DNA of 45,226 nucleotides, from positions 1 to 45,226 of the forward strand of contig JADGJA010000087.1 in assembly GCA_027596035.1 (NCBI GenBank), in the 5' to 3' direction. Source of the DNA: Thoreauomyces humboldtii. Its lineage: Eukaryota; Chytridiomycota; Chytridiomycetes; Spizellomycetales; Powellomycetaceae. The notes under the pieces were generated by a model. That model searched no databases, was not told the origin of the DNA, and was given only the letters and a program-made list of their open reading frames with translations. A program made the translations under genes and the position numbers. Position 1 is the stretch's first letter, and each line of letters opens with the position of its first letter. Of this stretch, positions 34,393 through 44,086 are shown in pieces.

Positions 34393-35525
34393 TCAGAAGA
34401 GGGAGGCAACCGCGCCAACGACAGCCGCCGCTCCGGCGACCCAGATGCCGTCCTTCGATTGCTGCCTTTCTGCAGCCGACAAGGTTCCCGCCAGCTGGAA
34501 GTTGCCCCCGGTGGTGGTGAAGAAGGCGGGTCCCGCAACGACATTGGCCTCGTTCGAAGGAGAGTACGCGGCAGTAGTACCGTTCATGACGAAGACGTAG
34601 ACGTCTCCCGTGACTCCAGCCGGGACCGTGCAAGCATTGTTGGTGATCGTGGCGTAGGCGGATTGAGTCACTCCGAAGGTGGTCGCCTGACCACCGTTGT
34701 AATAGAAGAGACAGGATACACCACCGGTAGCAGTGGTGCTCACCGTGAGGCTCGCGCCAGCAGCTCCTGATGCTGGGCTGATGGACAGTGCCGGGAAGCC
34801 TGAGAGGCGTTCAATGTAGAAAGTTTAGACGTTGTCACGGGTGAAGCTCACTGAAAGTAAAAGAATCCCAAAGAAACGTACCGGCGCCGCTCAGGGGGTT
34901 GCCGGGGGGGCAAGTGGTGGTCACTGCCTTCGTAATCGAGATGATGGCCTTGCCCCCAAGAGGGGTGTCGTAGGACTGGGGGAATCCGGACAGCTGGTTC
35001 TGAACGTTCAAGAAGGAAGCATGCCTAGCTTCGATGGTAGCGATGGTAGCCGCAGCCGTCTTGATGGCGTTCGTGTCGATGCTCTGCAGAGCACCCGTGT
35101 AGGCTGAGACTCCGGTCCTCTCGAGGACTCGAGCGAGGCCGATGAATCCTGCATACGAAGTGACTCCGAAGTTGAAGGAGCACGTAGGCGGAGCGCTGGA
35201 CCCGAGAGCGTTGGCGAGGAACGCTACATGCTGGGCCTCGTGGGTCGTGATCTGCTGGAACTGCAGCTTGACGTCCGACGACATGGTGGAGCTGTAGTTT
35301 GCGAAACCGTCAGTGTAGAAGGCGTTCTCCAGCTGCTCCAGGGCCATGGCAAACTGCAGGACGGCGACATCGTTGACTAAACGTAAGGGGGCGCGGCAAG
35401 TCCAAAGTTGAGCGAGAAAACGACCCATGGTCGGACTCGGACGGAGGGCTCCACATACCGGTTTGAGCGATCGCAGGCGCTGCAAGAACCAGCATGGCGG
35501 CTGAAGCGAGGAATTTGCGTAACAT
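34393..35525 (-). CDS. Ferritin-like (Rds1-type) secreted GPI protein
   Basis: Three exons (35525-35459, 35376-34882, 34799-34393) encode 322 residues. A signal peptide (MLRKFLASAAMLVLAAPAIAQ) precedes a ferritin-like helical domain: VLQFAMALEQLENAFY, then THEAQHVAFLANAL, then ATIATIEARHASFLNVQNQL. These are the spaced Glu/His pairs (LEQLE, HEAQH, EARH) of the Rds1/PCC13-62 desiccation-related family. The C-terminal third is a Ser/Thr/Gly-rich beta-type segment with two Cys, ending in a hydrophobic tail (GIWVAGAAAVVGAVASLF) typical of GPI attachment. The protein is probably at the cell surface. Family members are linked to stress or sexual development, but a biochemical role is not established. 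A TATAAAAG element lies about 100 bp upstream. Confidence 0.88.
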
Positions 35526-35626
35526 TTTTGCAGTTTGCGTTTAGGTGATCCGTGGCTGTTAGTTACTGTATAAAGGACTTCGAAAAAGGAGATACTGGAA
35601 CTCAGGGGCACGGATATCCGCGGCGA

Positions 35627-35634
35627 CTTTTATA
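35627..35634 (-). promoter_or_regulatory. TATA box of the ferritin-like gene
   Basis: TATAAAAG on the minus strand, about 100 bp upstream of the start codon at 35525. Confidence 0.5.
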
Positions 35635-35869
35635 CTCCTCCAGCAGTTTGGCCCAATCAGACTTTCGCTCGTAGAGAAGCCCGCGCCGGGCCGGGCCTAT
35701 CAGGCTCTCTCTACCCATGGATTGCGACGCGTACGCTGTACTGGGTTTTGCAGTCTCGACCAGTTTGCGGAGTTTGATGTGGCTGCTGATTACTTGAGCT
35801 TTCATTTTCGCTTTCCCGATGTAGCCAAGTACACACGATCCTTTTAACCTTTTTCGACACCCCCTACTA

Positions 35870-35914
35870 GGCTAGGGCTAGGGTGGTGCAACCGACCTCC
35901 TCCTAACCCTAGCC
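35870..35914. repeat. Telomere-like inverted repeat (GGCTAGGG / CCCTAACC type)
   Basis: The left arm GGCTAGGGCTAGG (35870-35882) and the right arm CCTAACCCTAGCC (35902-35914) are complementary at 12 of 13 positions across a 19-nt loop. Both arms carry TAGGG/CCCTA words like fungal telomere repeats and Tbf1/telobox sites. It sits midway in a divergent promoter. Confidence 0.75.
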
Positions 35915-36192
35915 AAACAGATCAACTTCTCTCAAAACTTCTCTCATGTTGAATCCAATAGGTGATGACTGTTTGTTCGTGAACTTGACGTTCGTTGCTC
36001 TCTCCTCTGACTCTGTCCCGTCAACAACGACGGAACCTTGGCAGTTGCCGAAGATCGAACGAAACGGGGGAGGACACCCACCACCCCACTCACTGGTTAC
36101 TAACAGGAGGGGTTTGCAGAAGCACTCAGGACCCTCACCCCGCACGCACGAGCCACGTTCCATACACAAGGGCCTAGTATTTGATATACCTC

Positions 36193-37533
36193 ATGGCGGA
36201 CCACGAGCCAGGACGGCCTCCGACCGCGGACCTCCATCCTCTATCCTCACAACAACAACCACAACAACATCCGCTCTCACCGTCAGCAACAAGGATCATC
36301 CGCTTCGACACGGCGACCAGCTACTCGACCTCATCCATCCGTCGTTCACCAACTGGAACTTCTGGCTCCGGCACCGCCTCCACCACCACCACCACCTCAA
36401 CCGCACGACAACGACACGCCCACCGTCGCACCTCCCTCCTCTTCACCCTCGAAGTCATCCTCACCCTCCTTCACTTCCTAACCCTCATCGTCCTCCTCTC
36501 CATCTTCCACACAGAGTCATGTGACGTCCCGTTACGAGGCTACCTCGTTGCACTTGTCGTCCTCACCCTCGCTCACTCCTTCCCTTGGCAATACGTGCAA
36601 TGGAACAGGAGGAGATCCACAGCTAGGAACTCTCCATTGACCCACGAGAACGCCACCTGGTTCCTCCTCCTTCGAAAACTATGGGGTCTCTGCAGCGTGG
36701 TGGACGCGGCCCTCTTCGTCGCCGCGAACGTCATGTTGGTCAAAACCGACGATTGCAAAAATGTCGCACCGAGGTTGTACTGGATGGTCGTCGGGGAGGT
36801 GGTGTTGATGTACGCTACCGCCGTCCTCCCTCTCCTCTGCTTCTTGATCCTCATCGTCGTGTTTCGGAAACACATCGCGCGGCATCGACAGTTGCAGAAC
36901 GAGGAGGACGGCGGTGGTGGTGGTGGGTTCATGACGGGCGGTCTCACCACGTCCGAGTTGGCGAACTTGAAGACCATGGTGTTTGGCCTCGCTTCTTCCA
37001 ACACCACCAACACGGACACCACGGACGTCGAGGAAGCCGTCGTTCCCATCACCACCACGACCACGACCACCACTGATGCGGAGCCAGGCCTGCCACCCAT
37101 CGAACACGACTCGTGCAGCGTCTGCTTCGAGGATTACGTCCAAGGCGACATCCTGAGGGAACTGCCATGTCGACATCGTTTCCATCGTACATGCATCGAC
37201 GCCTGGTTGCTGCCCGACCTGGAGACCAGGAATCCCGGGCACAGGACCTGTCCTCTTTGCGTCGCCGATGCCGCTGGGACAAAAGGCAAGGGAGGGGATG
37301 ATGGGGACGCTACCGCGAGTGCGGTGGTGAACGAGGATGGAGCGGGCGTGGGGGCGGTTCCAGTCGTGGGAAACGATATCCTCCCTTTGACTGCGACTGC
37401 GACTGCGACTGGGATCGGGATCGGGAACGAAGTACCCTCGGCATCGGCATCGGTGTCGGAAATGCCACTGGGTGCGGATTCGCCATCGACATCGGAGAAC
37501 CATCTCGTTCCTTCCGAACCTGCAGAGGGTTGA
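36193..37533 (+). CDS. Membrane-bound RING-H2 E3 ubiquitin ligase
   Basis: A single-exon gene of 446 residues. The start is the ATG at 36193; the frame is open only four codons further upstream, to a TTG. A Ser/Thr/Gln/Pro-rich cytosolic N-terminus precedes four hydrophobic segments: about residues 83-106 (LLFTLEVILTLLHFLTLIVL), 115-133, 160-180 and 193-222 (VVLMYATAVLPLLCFLILIV). A linker with Gly, Thr and Asp/Glu runs leads to a RING-H2 finger at about 303-355: CSVCFEDY, then LPCRHRFHRTCIDAWL, then CPLC. The C3H2C3 ligands are all present. The tail is acidic with short repeats. RING-H2 proteins recruit E2 enzymes and ubiquitinate substrates; the topology suggests membrane quality control or trafficking. 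The substrate is unknown. Confidence 0.88.
   Translation: MADHEPGRPPTADLHPLSSQQQPQQHPLSPSATRIIRFDTATSYSTSSIRRSPTGTSGSGTASTTTTTSTARQRHAHRRTSLLFTLEVILTLLHFLTLIVLLSIFHTESCDVPLRGYLVALVVLTLAHSFPWQYVQWNRRRSTARNSPLTHENATWFLLLRKLWGLCSVVDAALFVAANVMLVKTDDCKNVAPRLYWMVVGEVVLMYATAVLPLLCFLILIVVFRKHIARHRQLQNEEDGGGGGGFMTGGLTTSELANLKTMVFGLASSNTTNTDTTDVEEAVVPITTTTTTTTDAEPGLPPIEHDSCSVCFEDYVQGDILRELPCRHRFHRTCIDAWLLPDLETRNPGHRTCPLCVADAAGTKGKGGDDGDATASAVVNEDGAGVGAVPVVGNDILPLTATATATGIGIGNEVPSASASVSEMPLGADSPSTSENHLVPSEPAEG
37381..37451 (+). repeat. Short hexanucleotide-type repeats in the RING gene tail
   Basis: Tandem GACTGC units, then GGGATC units, then GGCATC units give Thr-Ala, Gly-Ile and Ser-Ala runs in the disordered C-terminus of the RING-H2 protein. 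Confidence 0.8.
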
Positions 37534-37890
37534 AAACTCGGACTGAGAGACCTCTTCAATGCAGCACAGGGTTGCCGCACGATCTGGTCGATTCCTTCCT
37601 TCTCCCCTTTCACTTGCCATAGTCTCTTTTCTACGCTTCTAATCCCTCATCCATTCTCGAGGGCAAGTCAGTAATATCCATAACCACCACCCGGAAGTTG
37701 AGAGGGGAAAACAACGATCATCATAGCCCAAGGGAAGAATCTCATTTGAGCAAATCGATCAAGGGGCGCGCTAAAGGGGTATACTGTGGGAAGTGAATGC
37801 CCCCTCCCACTCTCTCCTTCTCTCTTTTCCCACTCCCAGGTTTTGCATTTCTCCCTTTTGGGACCACACACACTCATCGCATCGCTTTTC
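37534..37890. other. Convergent 3' region between the RING and quinone reductase genes
   Basis: No gene seen; shared 3' flank of two convergent genes, with pyrimidine-rich DNA at about 37800-37830. Confidence 0.6.
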
Positions 37891-38743
37891 TCAAGCACGG
37901 TGAGCCCTGGCGACGGTGGATGCAAAGGTCCTGCCCTGGACGACGCCGATCTCGAGCTCCTTCTCGCTGGGCTGACGGGATCCGTCGCCGCCCGCGATGG
38001 TGCCCGCTCCCCACGGCGACCCTCCGATGACCTCCGAGTTGTCGTTCAGGATGGGACACTGGTAGCCGAGAGGGACGTACAGGATGCCGTGGTGGGCCAG
38101 GTGGGGGATGAAGGTGAAGATGGTCGTCTCCTGACCTCCGTGCTGGATGGGAGAAGAAGAAAGAAAAAAACACCAAAAAAAAGAAGAGAATGAAAGGGGA
38201 AGTTGGATGAGAGATGGGGATTGGACGTGGGCGCATTCATGTCTCTTTTGGTTCCCATGCTTTGGTTTTACACAACATACCTGAGACCCGGTGGAAGTGA
38301 ACACCCCGGCGTGCTTTCCGACCAACGCGCCGGAAGCCCAGAGAGCACCCGTAGCGTCCCAGAAGGCCTTGACCTGAGCCGCTGGACTTCCATAACGAGT
38401 CCTGACAACAAACAACAACAACAACCCATCAGCAACCTGTCTCTTGCCATCCGAACTTTCTCCTTTCTCTCTCTCTGCTCTCTCCCTGATTTCAAACTCA
38501 CGGGATGCCGAACAGGAACGCGTCTGCGTTGACGAGGTCCTTTGGCTCGAGGACGGGAACGTCGGGAAGGGGACTCTTGGCGTACATCTTCTCCAGCACG
38601 GTTGCCGGGAGGGTCTCGGCCACCTGGTACAGCTCGGCCGTGACGTTGCCAGCCTCGTTGAGTCCCTTGATGATGGAGTGGGCCAGGGTAAGGACGTGTC
38701 CCCAGGTCGAGTAGATGACGACGTAGACGAGAGGCTTGGACAT
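37891..38743 (-). CDS. WrbA/Pst2-type flavodoxin-like NAD(P)H:quinone oxidoreductase
   Basis: Three exons (38743-38502, 38401-38281, 38142-37891) encode 204 residues, the normal family size. The N-terminal flavodoxin fold begins KPLVYVVIYSTWGHV, in place of the usual YSxYGH FMN-phosphate loop. It continues through [26 protein letters not shown] and GKHAGVFTSTGSQHGGQETT, both hallmark WrbA/Pst2/Ycp4 motifs that line the FMN site. The C-terminal GGSPWGAGTIAGGDGSRQPSEKELE is also typical. Family members reduce quinones by two electrons and protect against oxidative stress; in yeast they associate with eisosomes or membranes. Introns are 100 and 138 nt, longer than the window's average. An unusually T-rich tract precedes the second acceptor on the coding strand. 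Confidence 0.95.
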
Positions 38744-39658
38744 TGCTTTTTGCTTGTTCTGTTGTTGTTTGTTTGCTGTTGAGTGGCGTCCGGGTGAGGA
38801 GGATGTGTGTGTTTGGGATCGGGAACGAAGAGGTTGTGAGTGGGGGGAACCCGTCGCAAAGTGAGGAAACGGGTCGAAATGGGGTCTCGGACCGGGAGGG
38901 AGCGGGGACATGGGCTGCTGTTCAGTACGCGCGTTGGGTGTTTTGACGCGCGTTTTCCGCTTCGTCGAATGTACGTCAGCAGCACGCCCCGATACCCTCG
39001 GAAGAGAGAGAGAGACAGGGTCGTGTTCGAGGAGCTTTACACATCAGTCTCTTTTGCTAGACTAGACATTCAAGGAGACCGCCGACAGGCGGTGTCGGGC
39101 TGGGCAGGATTCTCTAGGAATCTCCTCAAAAGGGCGATCATGAAGCACTTGACAGGTGGATGGCCGCGCTGACTTTCCTGCAAGGTTGCGGCCCATCGTT
39201 GGTGCTTTCTCGTCGCAGCCATCAGGTGGATGAGCAGCCAGTGCTACATAACATCACGCTCCCGTCTCTGATCACATTGTGGACAACGTGGGCAGCAACC
39301 TTTTGCTGTCAGCCATAACTTGGTACTGGGAACCTCACATCGGCCGAATTGTCAATCCGCGAACCGTCCGTTCCCTTGACCGTGGGAGGACGACATGTCA
39401 CGTTGGAAATCAGCCGGGAACTTCGCAATTCCTGCAAGCCAATGCCGTGCAAGCAAGCGTCTTTTGCCGTTGCCCGCGATCAGGTTCGTTTCGGACTCTT
39501 CGGACAAGGCTCGGTGTGCGGTTTGCGTTCCCCCGCAGCACAGCGTCCCCCGCTTCGACGACGAAAGAAATGTCCGCAATTGGAGGAACCATACATACTT
39601 GCCGTAAGTGGGGCACGTCAGCGCTTTTTGCCATCTCGCCCCAACCACCTCCGCATCC
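38744..39658. other. Divergent intergenic region between the quinone reductase and NBS1 genes
   Basis: About 0.9 kb between divergent start codons. Open frames are short, begin mostly at non-ATG codons and show no family resemblance. I see no gene and no named element beyond a short GA-rich tract near 39002. Confidence 0.55.
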
Positions 39659-42600
39659 ATGTGGGTCCTTGTGGGAACCACGGAAGTAACAAAGGGTAAT
39701 GACTGCTTTCGCAATCCTTCTTGCTCAGCACGCTCATTGCAAAATCTTAAACTCCTGACAAACTCCAGGCTCCTCCGTATGGCTTCAACCGGGTCGAGCC
39801 TACACCGTAGGGAGGAAGGACGCTCACATCGTCCTCGGTCTCGACAAGTCAGTCAGTCGAACCCACGCATGCATCACAGTCTCGGAAAGCCTGTCTCCAC
39901 AGGACCTGGTGACAGAGAAACGATGTGATTGGACAGGAAACCGTTGGTCGTGTTTCTGACTGCGAGTCGTTCGGGCAGGGAAGAGTGGACGTCAGGACGA
40001 CGGTCATCGTCAAGGACGGTGGATCAAAGTTTGGAACCTTTGTCAACGGGAGTCCGACGAAGGTCGACATGCAGCAGGGGACTGAGATGAAGGACGGGGA
40101 TACCGTGGCTTTCGGTGTGAACGATTCCTTGTTCAGGTGAGTGGCATTGCTTGTCATGGCCGCGTGGAAGCCGCGCCGTGTTCTCCTAGCGTAAAACGCG
40201 ATCATTCTTCTTGCCGAGCGAAGCGAGGAACTCCTTGCTTCCTTCCGCGCGGAGCGCGGTTTTCTCGTTGAGGTTGCGCAAAGCGCGATCATTCTTGCCG
40301 AGCGAAGCGAGGAACTCCTTGCTTCCTTCCGCGCGGAGCGCAATTGTCGTTGCTGTTGCGCAAAGCGCGATCACTCTTGCCGAGCGAAGCGAGGAACTCC
40401 TTGCTTTCTTCCGCGCGGAGCGCGATTAGCGTTGCTGTTGCGCAAAGCGCAATATGTCTACCGAGCGAAGGAAAAGCCCATTGTTTCCAGCACGCTGACT
40501 CCGCTTCCTCCAACTTTCGCTTTTCCCTCTGATATAAAGACTGACGCACATCCCCGTCACCCTGTGCTGCTCGGGCATGCGAAGTCGACCGAAAGCCGAA
40601 GTGGCGGACCTCGCCCATCGCTACGACATGAGGATGGTCAAGGAGTGGTCCTTGGATGCCACCCATCTCGTCGTGACGAACCTCAGAGTCACCATGAAAG
40701 TGGTTCTCGCGTTGGCGAGTGGGAAGACGGAGGTCGTCTCTGAGGAGTGGGTTCATGCGTTCGCCAGTCTGGATCCGTTGAGGTTCAAGATGCCAGACGT
40801 GAAGAGGTACGTTTTTTTCGAGCAAAACCCGAGGACACTTTGGATCGACCCGCCATTCTTTCCTCAACTTTTTGTCTCCTTTCGTAGATTCCTTCCACCG
40901 CTACAACCGGAACCCGATGGCGCTCTGAAGATTGAAGATGTCGACTTCTCACCAAGGCCTGAACGAGCGGTCCTATTCAGGGGCGTGCAGTTTCTTGTCT
41001 TCAGTGAACCAGAGGTATTACCGGGACCTGCGGACGTGTGCCATTTTTCCAAAACCCACATGGAGCTCGTTTCAGATGGCGGTATTGCAAAAGGTCGTGG
41101 AAACCGCAGGCGGTGCCATCAGCCTGGTCCCAGTTCCCGCAAACACGACCGATCTGGATCGATTTGTTGGAAAGATTCGAGCAATGGACACCAGTCCCTG
41201 CATCGTGCAAACGAACGCTCCCGTGACACCGGAATGGACGAGTCTCGTCCAGGCTTTGTCCGGGTATGTGTGACCTCTGGGGCGAACATCAAGACCATCG
41301 CCAACTGACATCACCTCCTTTCTCATTCTTAGACTACACCTCAGATGCATTATGCAGGATGACGTGGCCAAAGCCGTCCTCTTCGTGGACAAAGAAAGCT
41401 ATTGCAATCCACGCTTCCAGCAAAACCCGCCTCAACTCACCATATCGACTCAGCCCGATCTCTTCTCGAACTCTGCTGCCCGCCCCCCGTCCAGTGGTCT
41501 CAAGACCCCTAGGGCAAAATACGACCCTTTTGACGATGACGGTGGAGCGTTACCCACTCCGACGAAACCACTCAAGTCCGTTCAACCCAACGCCGCCATA
41601 CCGGTTTCGGCGACCGAAAGCAGGCCAGCTTCAGCGGTGATACGGGGCGCAAAGTACGATCCGTTCGAAGATGATGGTGGAATGCTACCCACTTCAACAG
41701 CACCACCGAGGTCGGTCCAGCCAAAGTCTGCCGTTCAGACCTCTGCGACGAAAAGTAAACCGGCTTCCTCTGCGACCCGGAGCGCAAAGTACGATCCGTT
41801 TGACGATGACGGTGGAATGCTACCTCCTCCTACGGCGCCACCAAAGTCCGCCGTCCCAAGCTCTGCGACAGAAAGTAGACCGACATCGGGTGGCGGCGCA
41901 TCGTCGTCCAAACGAGGCGGGTTCGACGATTTTTTGGATTTCTTGGTCAACGATGAACCGACGTCCGGCCCGCCGCCATCGGGACCCGCGACATCTCAAC
42001 AGGAACAGCAGCCATCGCGAAAACAACCAGCAACCACCCAATCCCAGGGTCCCGCCAAACGAGGCTCGGTCGTATCGCTGGCATCTCAGCTAGGTCTCGC
42101 ACGTCGATCACAATCATCCGTTCCAGAGTCTCGAATAGGACTCGAGGAAAGTCAGGAACTCCTTTCCGCGCCAGCCCGACAGAGCAAACGAAAAGCGGTG
42201 GACATGCATGACGGCGACGATGACGAGGACTGGGACGTTCCTTCTCAATTCTCCCTCAGGAGGTCATCGAAGAAACCAAAGGACGACTCGGCTCCTTCGT
42301 CCAAGGCCGCCTCACAGGACCCAAACGAGAGCTTCGTGGCGGGTAGTCCCTCCATATCGCATGCGACACATGAACGGATCGTGGGGAGGCATGATCTGAG
42401 TTTCGTACCCGAGACTCCACCGGTTGCCGCTCCTCCTCCTCCCCCTCCTCCTGCGCACGTTCAATCACCGACATCGAAGATGGAAGTGGGTGCGGAGCCA
42501 CCGACACCGACAACGAAAACCCATAAAGCATTCCTACCCGTGGACCTGGCGGACCGTGGGACAACAAAGGAGGCGAAATGGCCACAATTCACGAAAGGGA

Positions 42601-43181
42601 AAGCCAAAGTCCTCGACGCCATCCTGACGCTGCAGCCAGACGACAACGACGTGATGATGGAGGATGGTCTCACTCCACCACCGTTCCAACCACCATCCTC
42701 GTCACATTCACGCTCTCGTCCACAACCATCTACCTCGTCATCCACACCGGCAACAGCGCCTCCGCCAACGTCATCAGAGAAGTCGCCGCAACGTCCCGAC
42801 GCAGACGAAGACGGAGAAGACGGACCGACGCCACGGCCGCAGGGTTCGACGATCGTCGAGATCACGTCCCTGGTCGTCAAACGAACGGCGGCGAGACCCG
42901 CGCATCGACCGAGACGGACCCAGGGTGGCGCGGTGGTGTCCGACTACAAGAGGTTTCGCAAGACGGTGCACGGAGGCGGTCCACGCGATCGTGGGGGGGA
43001 CCAGGAGCCGAGGGAAGGGAGGGTGACGACGGTCGTAAAGGTCACGGCGTATGATCCGATGGCGCAGGCCGAGAGGATGCAGAAGCGGGGTAGTTGGTTG
43101 GAGGGTGACAATGAAGGGGAGAGGGAGAGGGAGAGGGAGAGGGAGATTGTGCCGAGGCGACGGCAGATGTTGTCGGCATGA
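39659..43181 (+). CDS. NBS1: NBS1/Nibrin subunit of the MRN DNA-repair complex
   Basis: Seven exons (39659-39695, 39769-39908, 39979-40136, 40540-40806, 40888-41014, 41076-41263, 41333-43181) encode 921 residues. An FHA domain occupies residues about 12-112: AYTVGRK, then KSVSRTHACI, then GSKFGTFVNG. Tandem BRCT domains follow, about 115-330: DATHLVVTNLRVTMKVVLAL, then PERAVLFRGVQFLVF, matching the Nibrin arrangement. The C-terminal 600 residues are disordered. They include three KYDPF-type repeats, a DDFLDFLVND acidic-aromatic motif, and SDYKRFRKTVHGGG near residue 843, which fits the Mre11-binding motif of Nibrin. NBS1 recruits Mre11-Rad50 and the Tel1/ATM kinase to double-strand breaks. 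Intron 3 is 403 nt, several times the usual length here, because of a minisatellite. Confidence 0.95.
40199..40470. repeat. 82-87 bp minisatellite within NBS1 intron 3
   Basis: Three tandem copies begin at 40199, 40286 and 40368, and a degraded fourth runs from 40450 to about 40470. Each unit holds three palindromic blocks: a 22-bp imperfect palindrome around GAGGAACTCC, then CCGCGCGG, and then GCGCAAAGCGC at the junction. Copies differ by a few bases. The array accounts for most of the 403-nt intron. Confidence 0.93.
41512..41885 (+). repeat. Tandem coding repeat (KYDPF-(D/E)DDGG module) in NBS1
   Basis: Three direct repeats of about 132-135 bp encode AKYDPFDDDGGALPTPT, AKYDPFEDDGGMLPTSTAPP and AKYDPFDDDGGMLPPPTAPP. 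They are separated by SVQP..A..SATESRPAS-type spacers. The period is a multiple of three, so the array can expand without shifting frame. Confidence 0.92.
43118..43146 (+). repeat. (GAGAGG)n microsatellite in the NBS1 tail
   Basis: About five GAGAGG hexamers encode an alternating Glu-Arg string near the C-terminus of NBS1. Confidence 0.9.
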
Positions 43182-43639
43182 GAAAACGCGGTGTTTGATG
43201 TTATCGGACACCGGAGGATGATGCCTCGGTGTCTTTTGAGGCAGGAAGGTTTTACGTGGCCGGCGAACATGAATCTGAAAGAACGCAAACCGCTCTCGTT
43301 GAAAATCGGTCTTCCATGCTCTGCAATCGTTCAAGTATGGACATGGACCGAAGGCAAACGATGCTATATTGTGTAAACTGGTCAACGATCGTTACCAGGC
43401 CATCATGTACTTCTACGCAAACTTTCCGCTAATGCCAGAGTCAGCACGCACGACAGCGGTGCCTTTTGCCGCCGGGTCATATCAACTTTTTGTTATTATA
43501 CTATAAAATAACATTCATGGCCGTGGATTCTGCTCCTTTCACGCCCATTGCCATCACTGTATAGTACTTGCGTAGCCAGGCTTTGTTTTCGACAAAACCG
43601 TAACGTCACCGAGTAGATCGATTCATGAAAGGTCCGTCC
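43182..43639. other. Convergent 3' region between NBS1 and the membrane-protein locus
   Basis: No gene seen. It contains AT-rich sequence around 43490-43515 (TTATTATACTATAAAATAAC) that could act in polyadenylation of either gene. Confidence 0.55.
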
Positions 43640-44086
43640 TCAGTCTCCTTTCTTGATGAGAGACTCAGCTGTCTCTGCAAGGAACCAGACCACGGTCCAC
43701 CCTGCCTCTAGGATCTGAGGCCACTCCGCGCTCCCGGTCAGCGTTGTGGCGGAAAGTGCCGTTCCCACCAGGATGTAAACGCAAACAAGCAAGCTCAAGA
43801 CGGCTCGCTCCCATCCCACTATATGGCCACGCTTGACCCTCAATTCGTACCCCTTCGCCACCCCTCCGGCCACCGTTAAGAAGGTGAAGACCATCAGGTT
43901 TGGCCGGGCAAGATGGACGACATTCCCAAGCATAGTCGCGAAGGACAAGCCAACCTGCAGAATATGGTCAGAATCTCAGAAGAGCTTAACGTCACTTCAC
44001 TTGGGAGATCACCTTCCGTCGTTGATGAATCACTTCCGCATCCTTTGCACCTAGTCGGAGTCGCTCGTGTCGTCCAGCATGCGCAG
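43640..44086 (-). CDS. C-terminal exons of an unrecognised membrane protein
   Basis: The last exon, 43954-43640, is well supported. It is open, has a CTGCAG acceptor and an upstream CTGAC branch site, and encodes 104 residues with three hydrophobic segments (LMVFTFLTVAGGVAKGY, AVLSLLVCVYILVGTALSATTL, ILEAGWTVVWFLAETA) before IKKGD and the stop. The preceding exon, 44086-44013, reads LRLGAKDAEVIHQRRK in phase. Further upstream I cannot build a consistent model. Protein-like segments occur in different frames (YASTQALHQSPFKSIEDIP near 44170; LRMLDDTSDSD near 44070) and would need a very short intron or a frameshift to join. No family is recognised. Confidence 0.5.

Larger units (their letters stand above)
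35526..36192. other. Divergent intergenic region between the ferritin-like and RING genes
   Basis: About 670 bp between divergent start codons with no gene seen. It contains the TATA element of the ferritin-like gene and a telomere-like inverted repeat, listed separately. Confidence 0.6.

Noticed and set aside
36573..37620. Long minus-strand frames over the RING gene
   Set aside because: They are antisense shadows of a single-exon gene with intact RING-H2 ligands and four TM segments.
40199..40470. Regularly spaced repeats that could suggest a CRISPR array
   Set aside because: The units are contiguous 82-87 bp tandem copies with no unique spacers and lie in a spliced intron of a eukaryotic gene.
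40186..40867. Minus-strand open frames with repeated RSARKEARSSSLRSAR-like peptides
   Set aside because: They are produced by the minisatellite read antisense and overlap NBS1 exon 4. The period is not a multiple of three, so the peptide changes frame.
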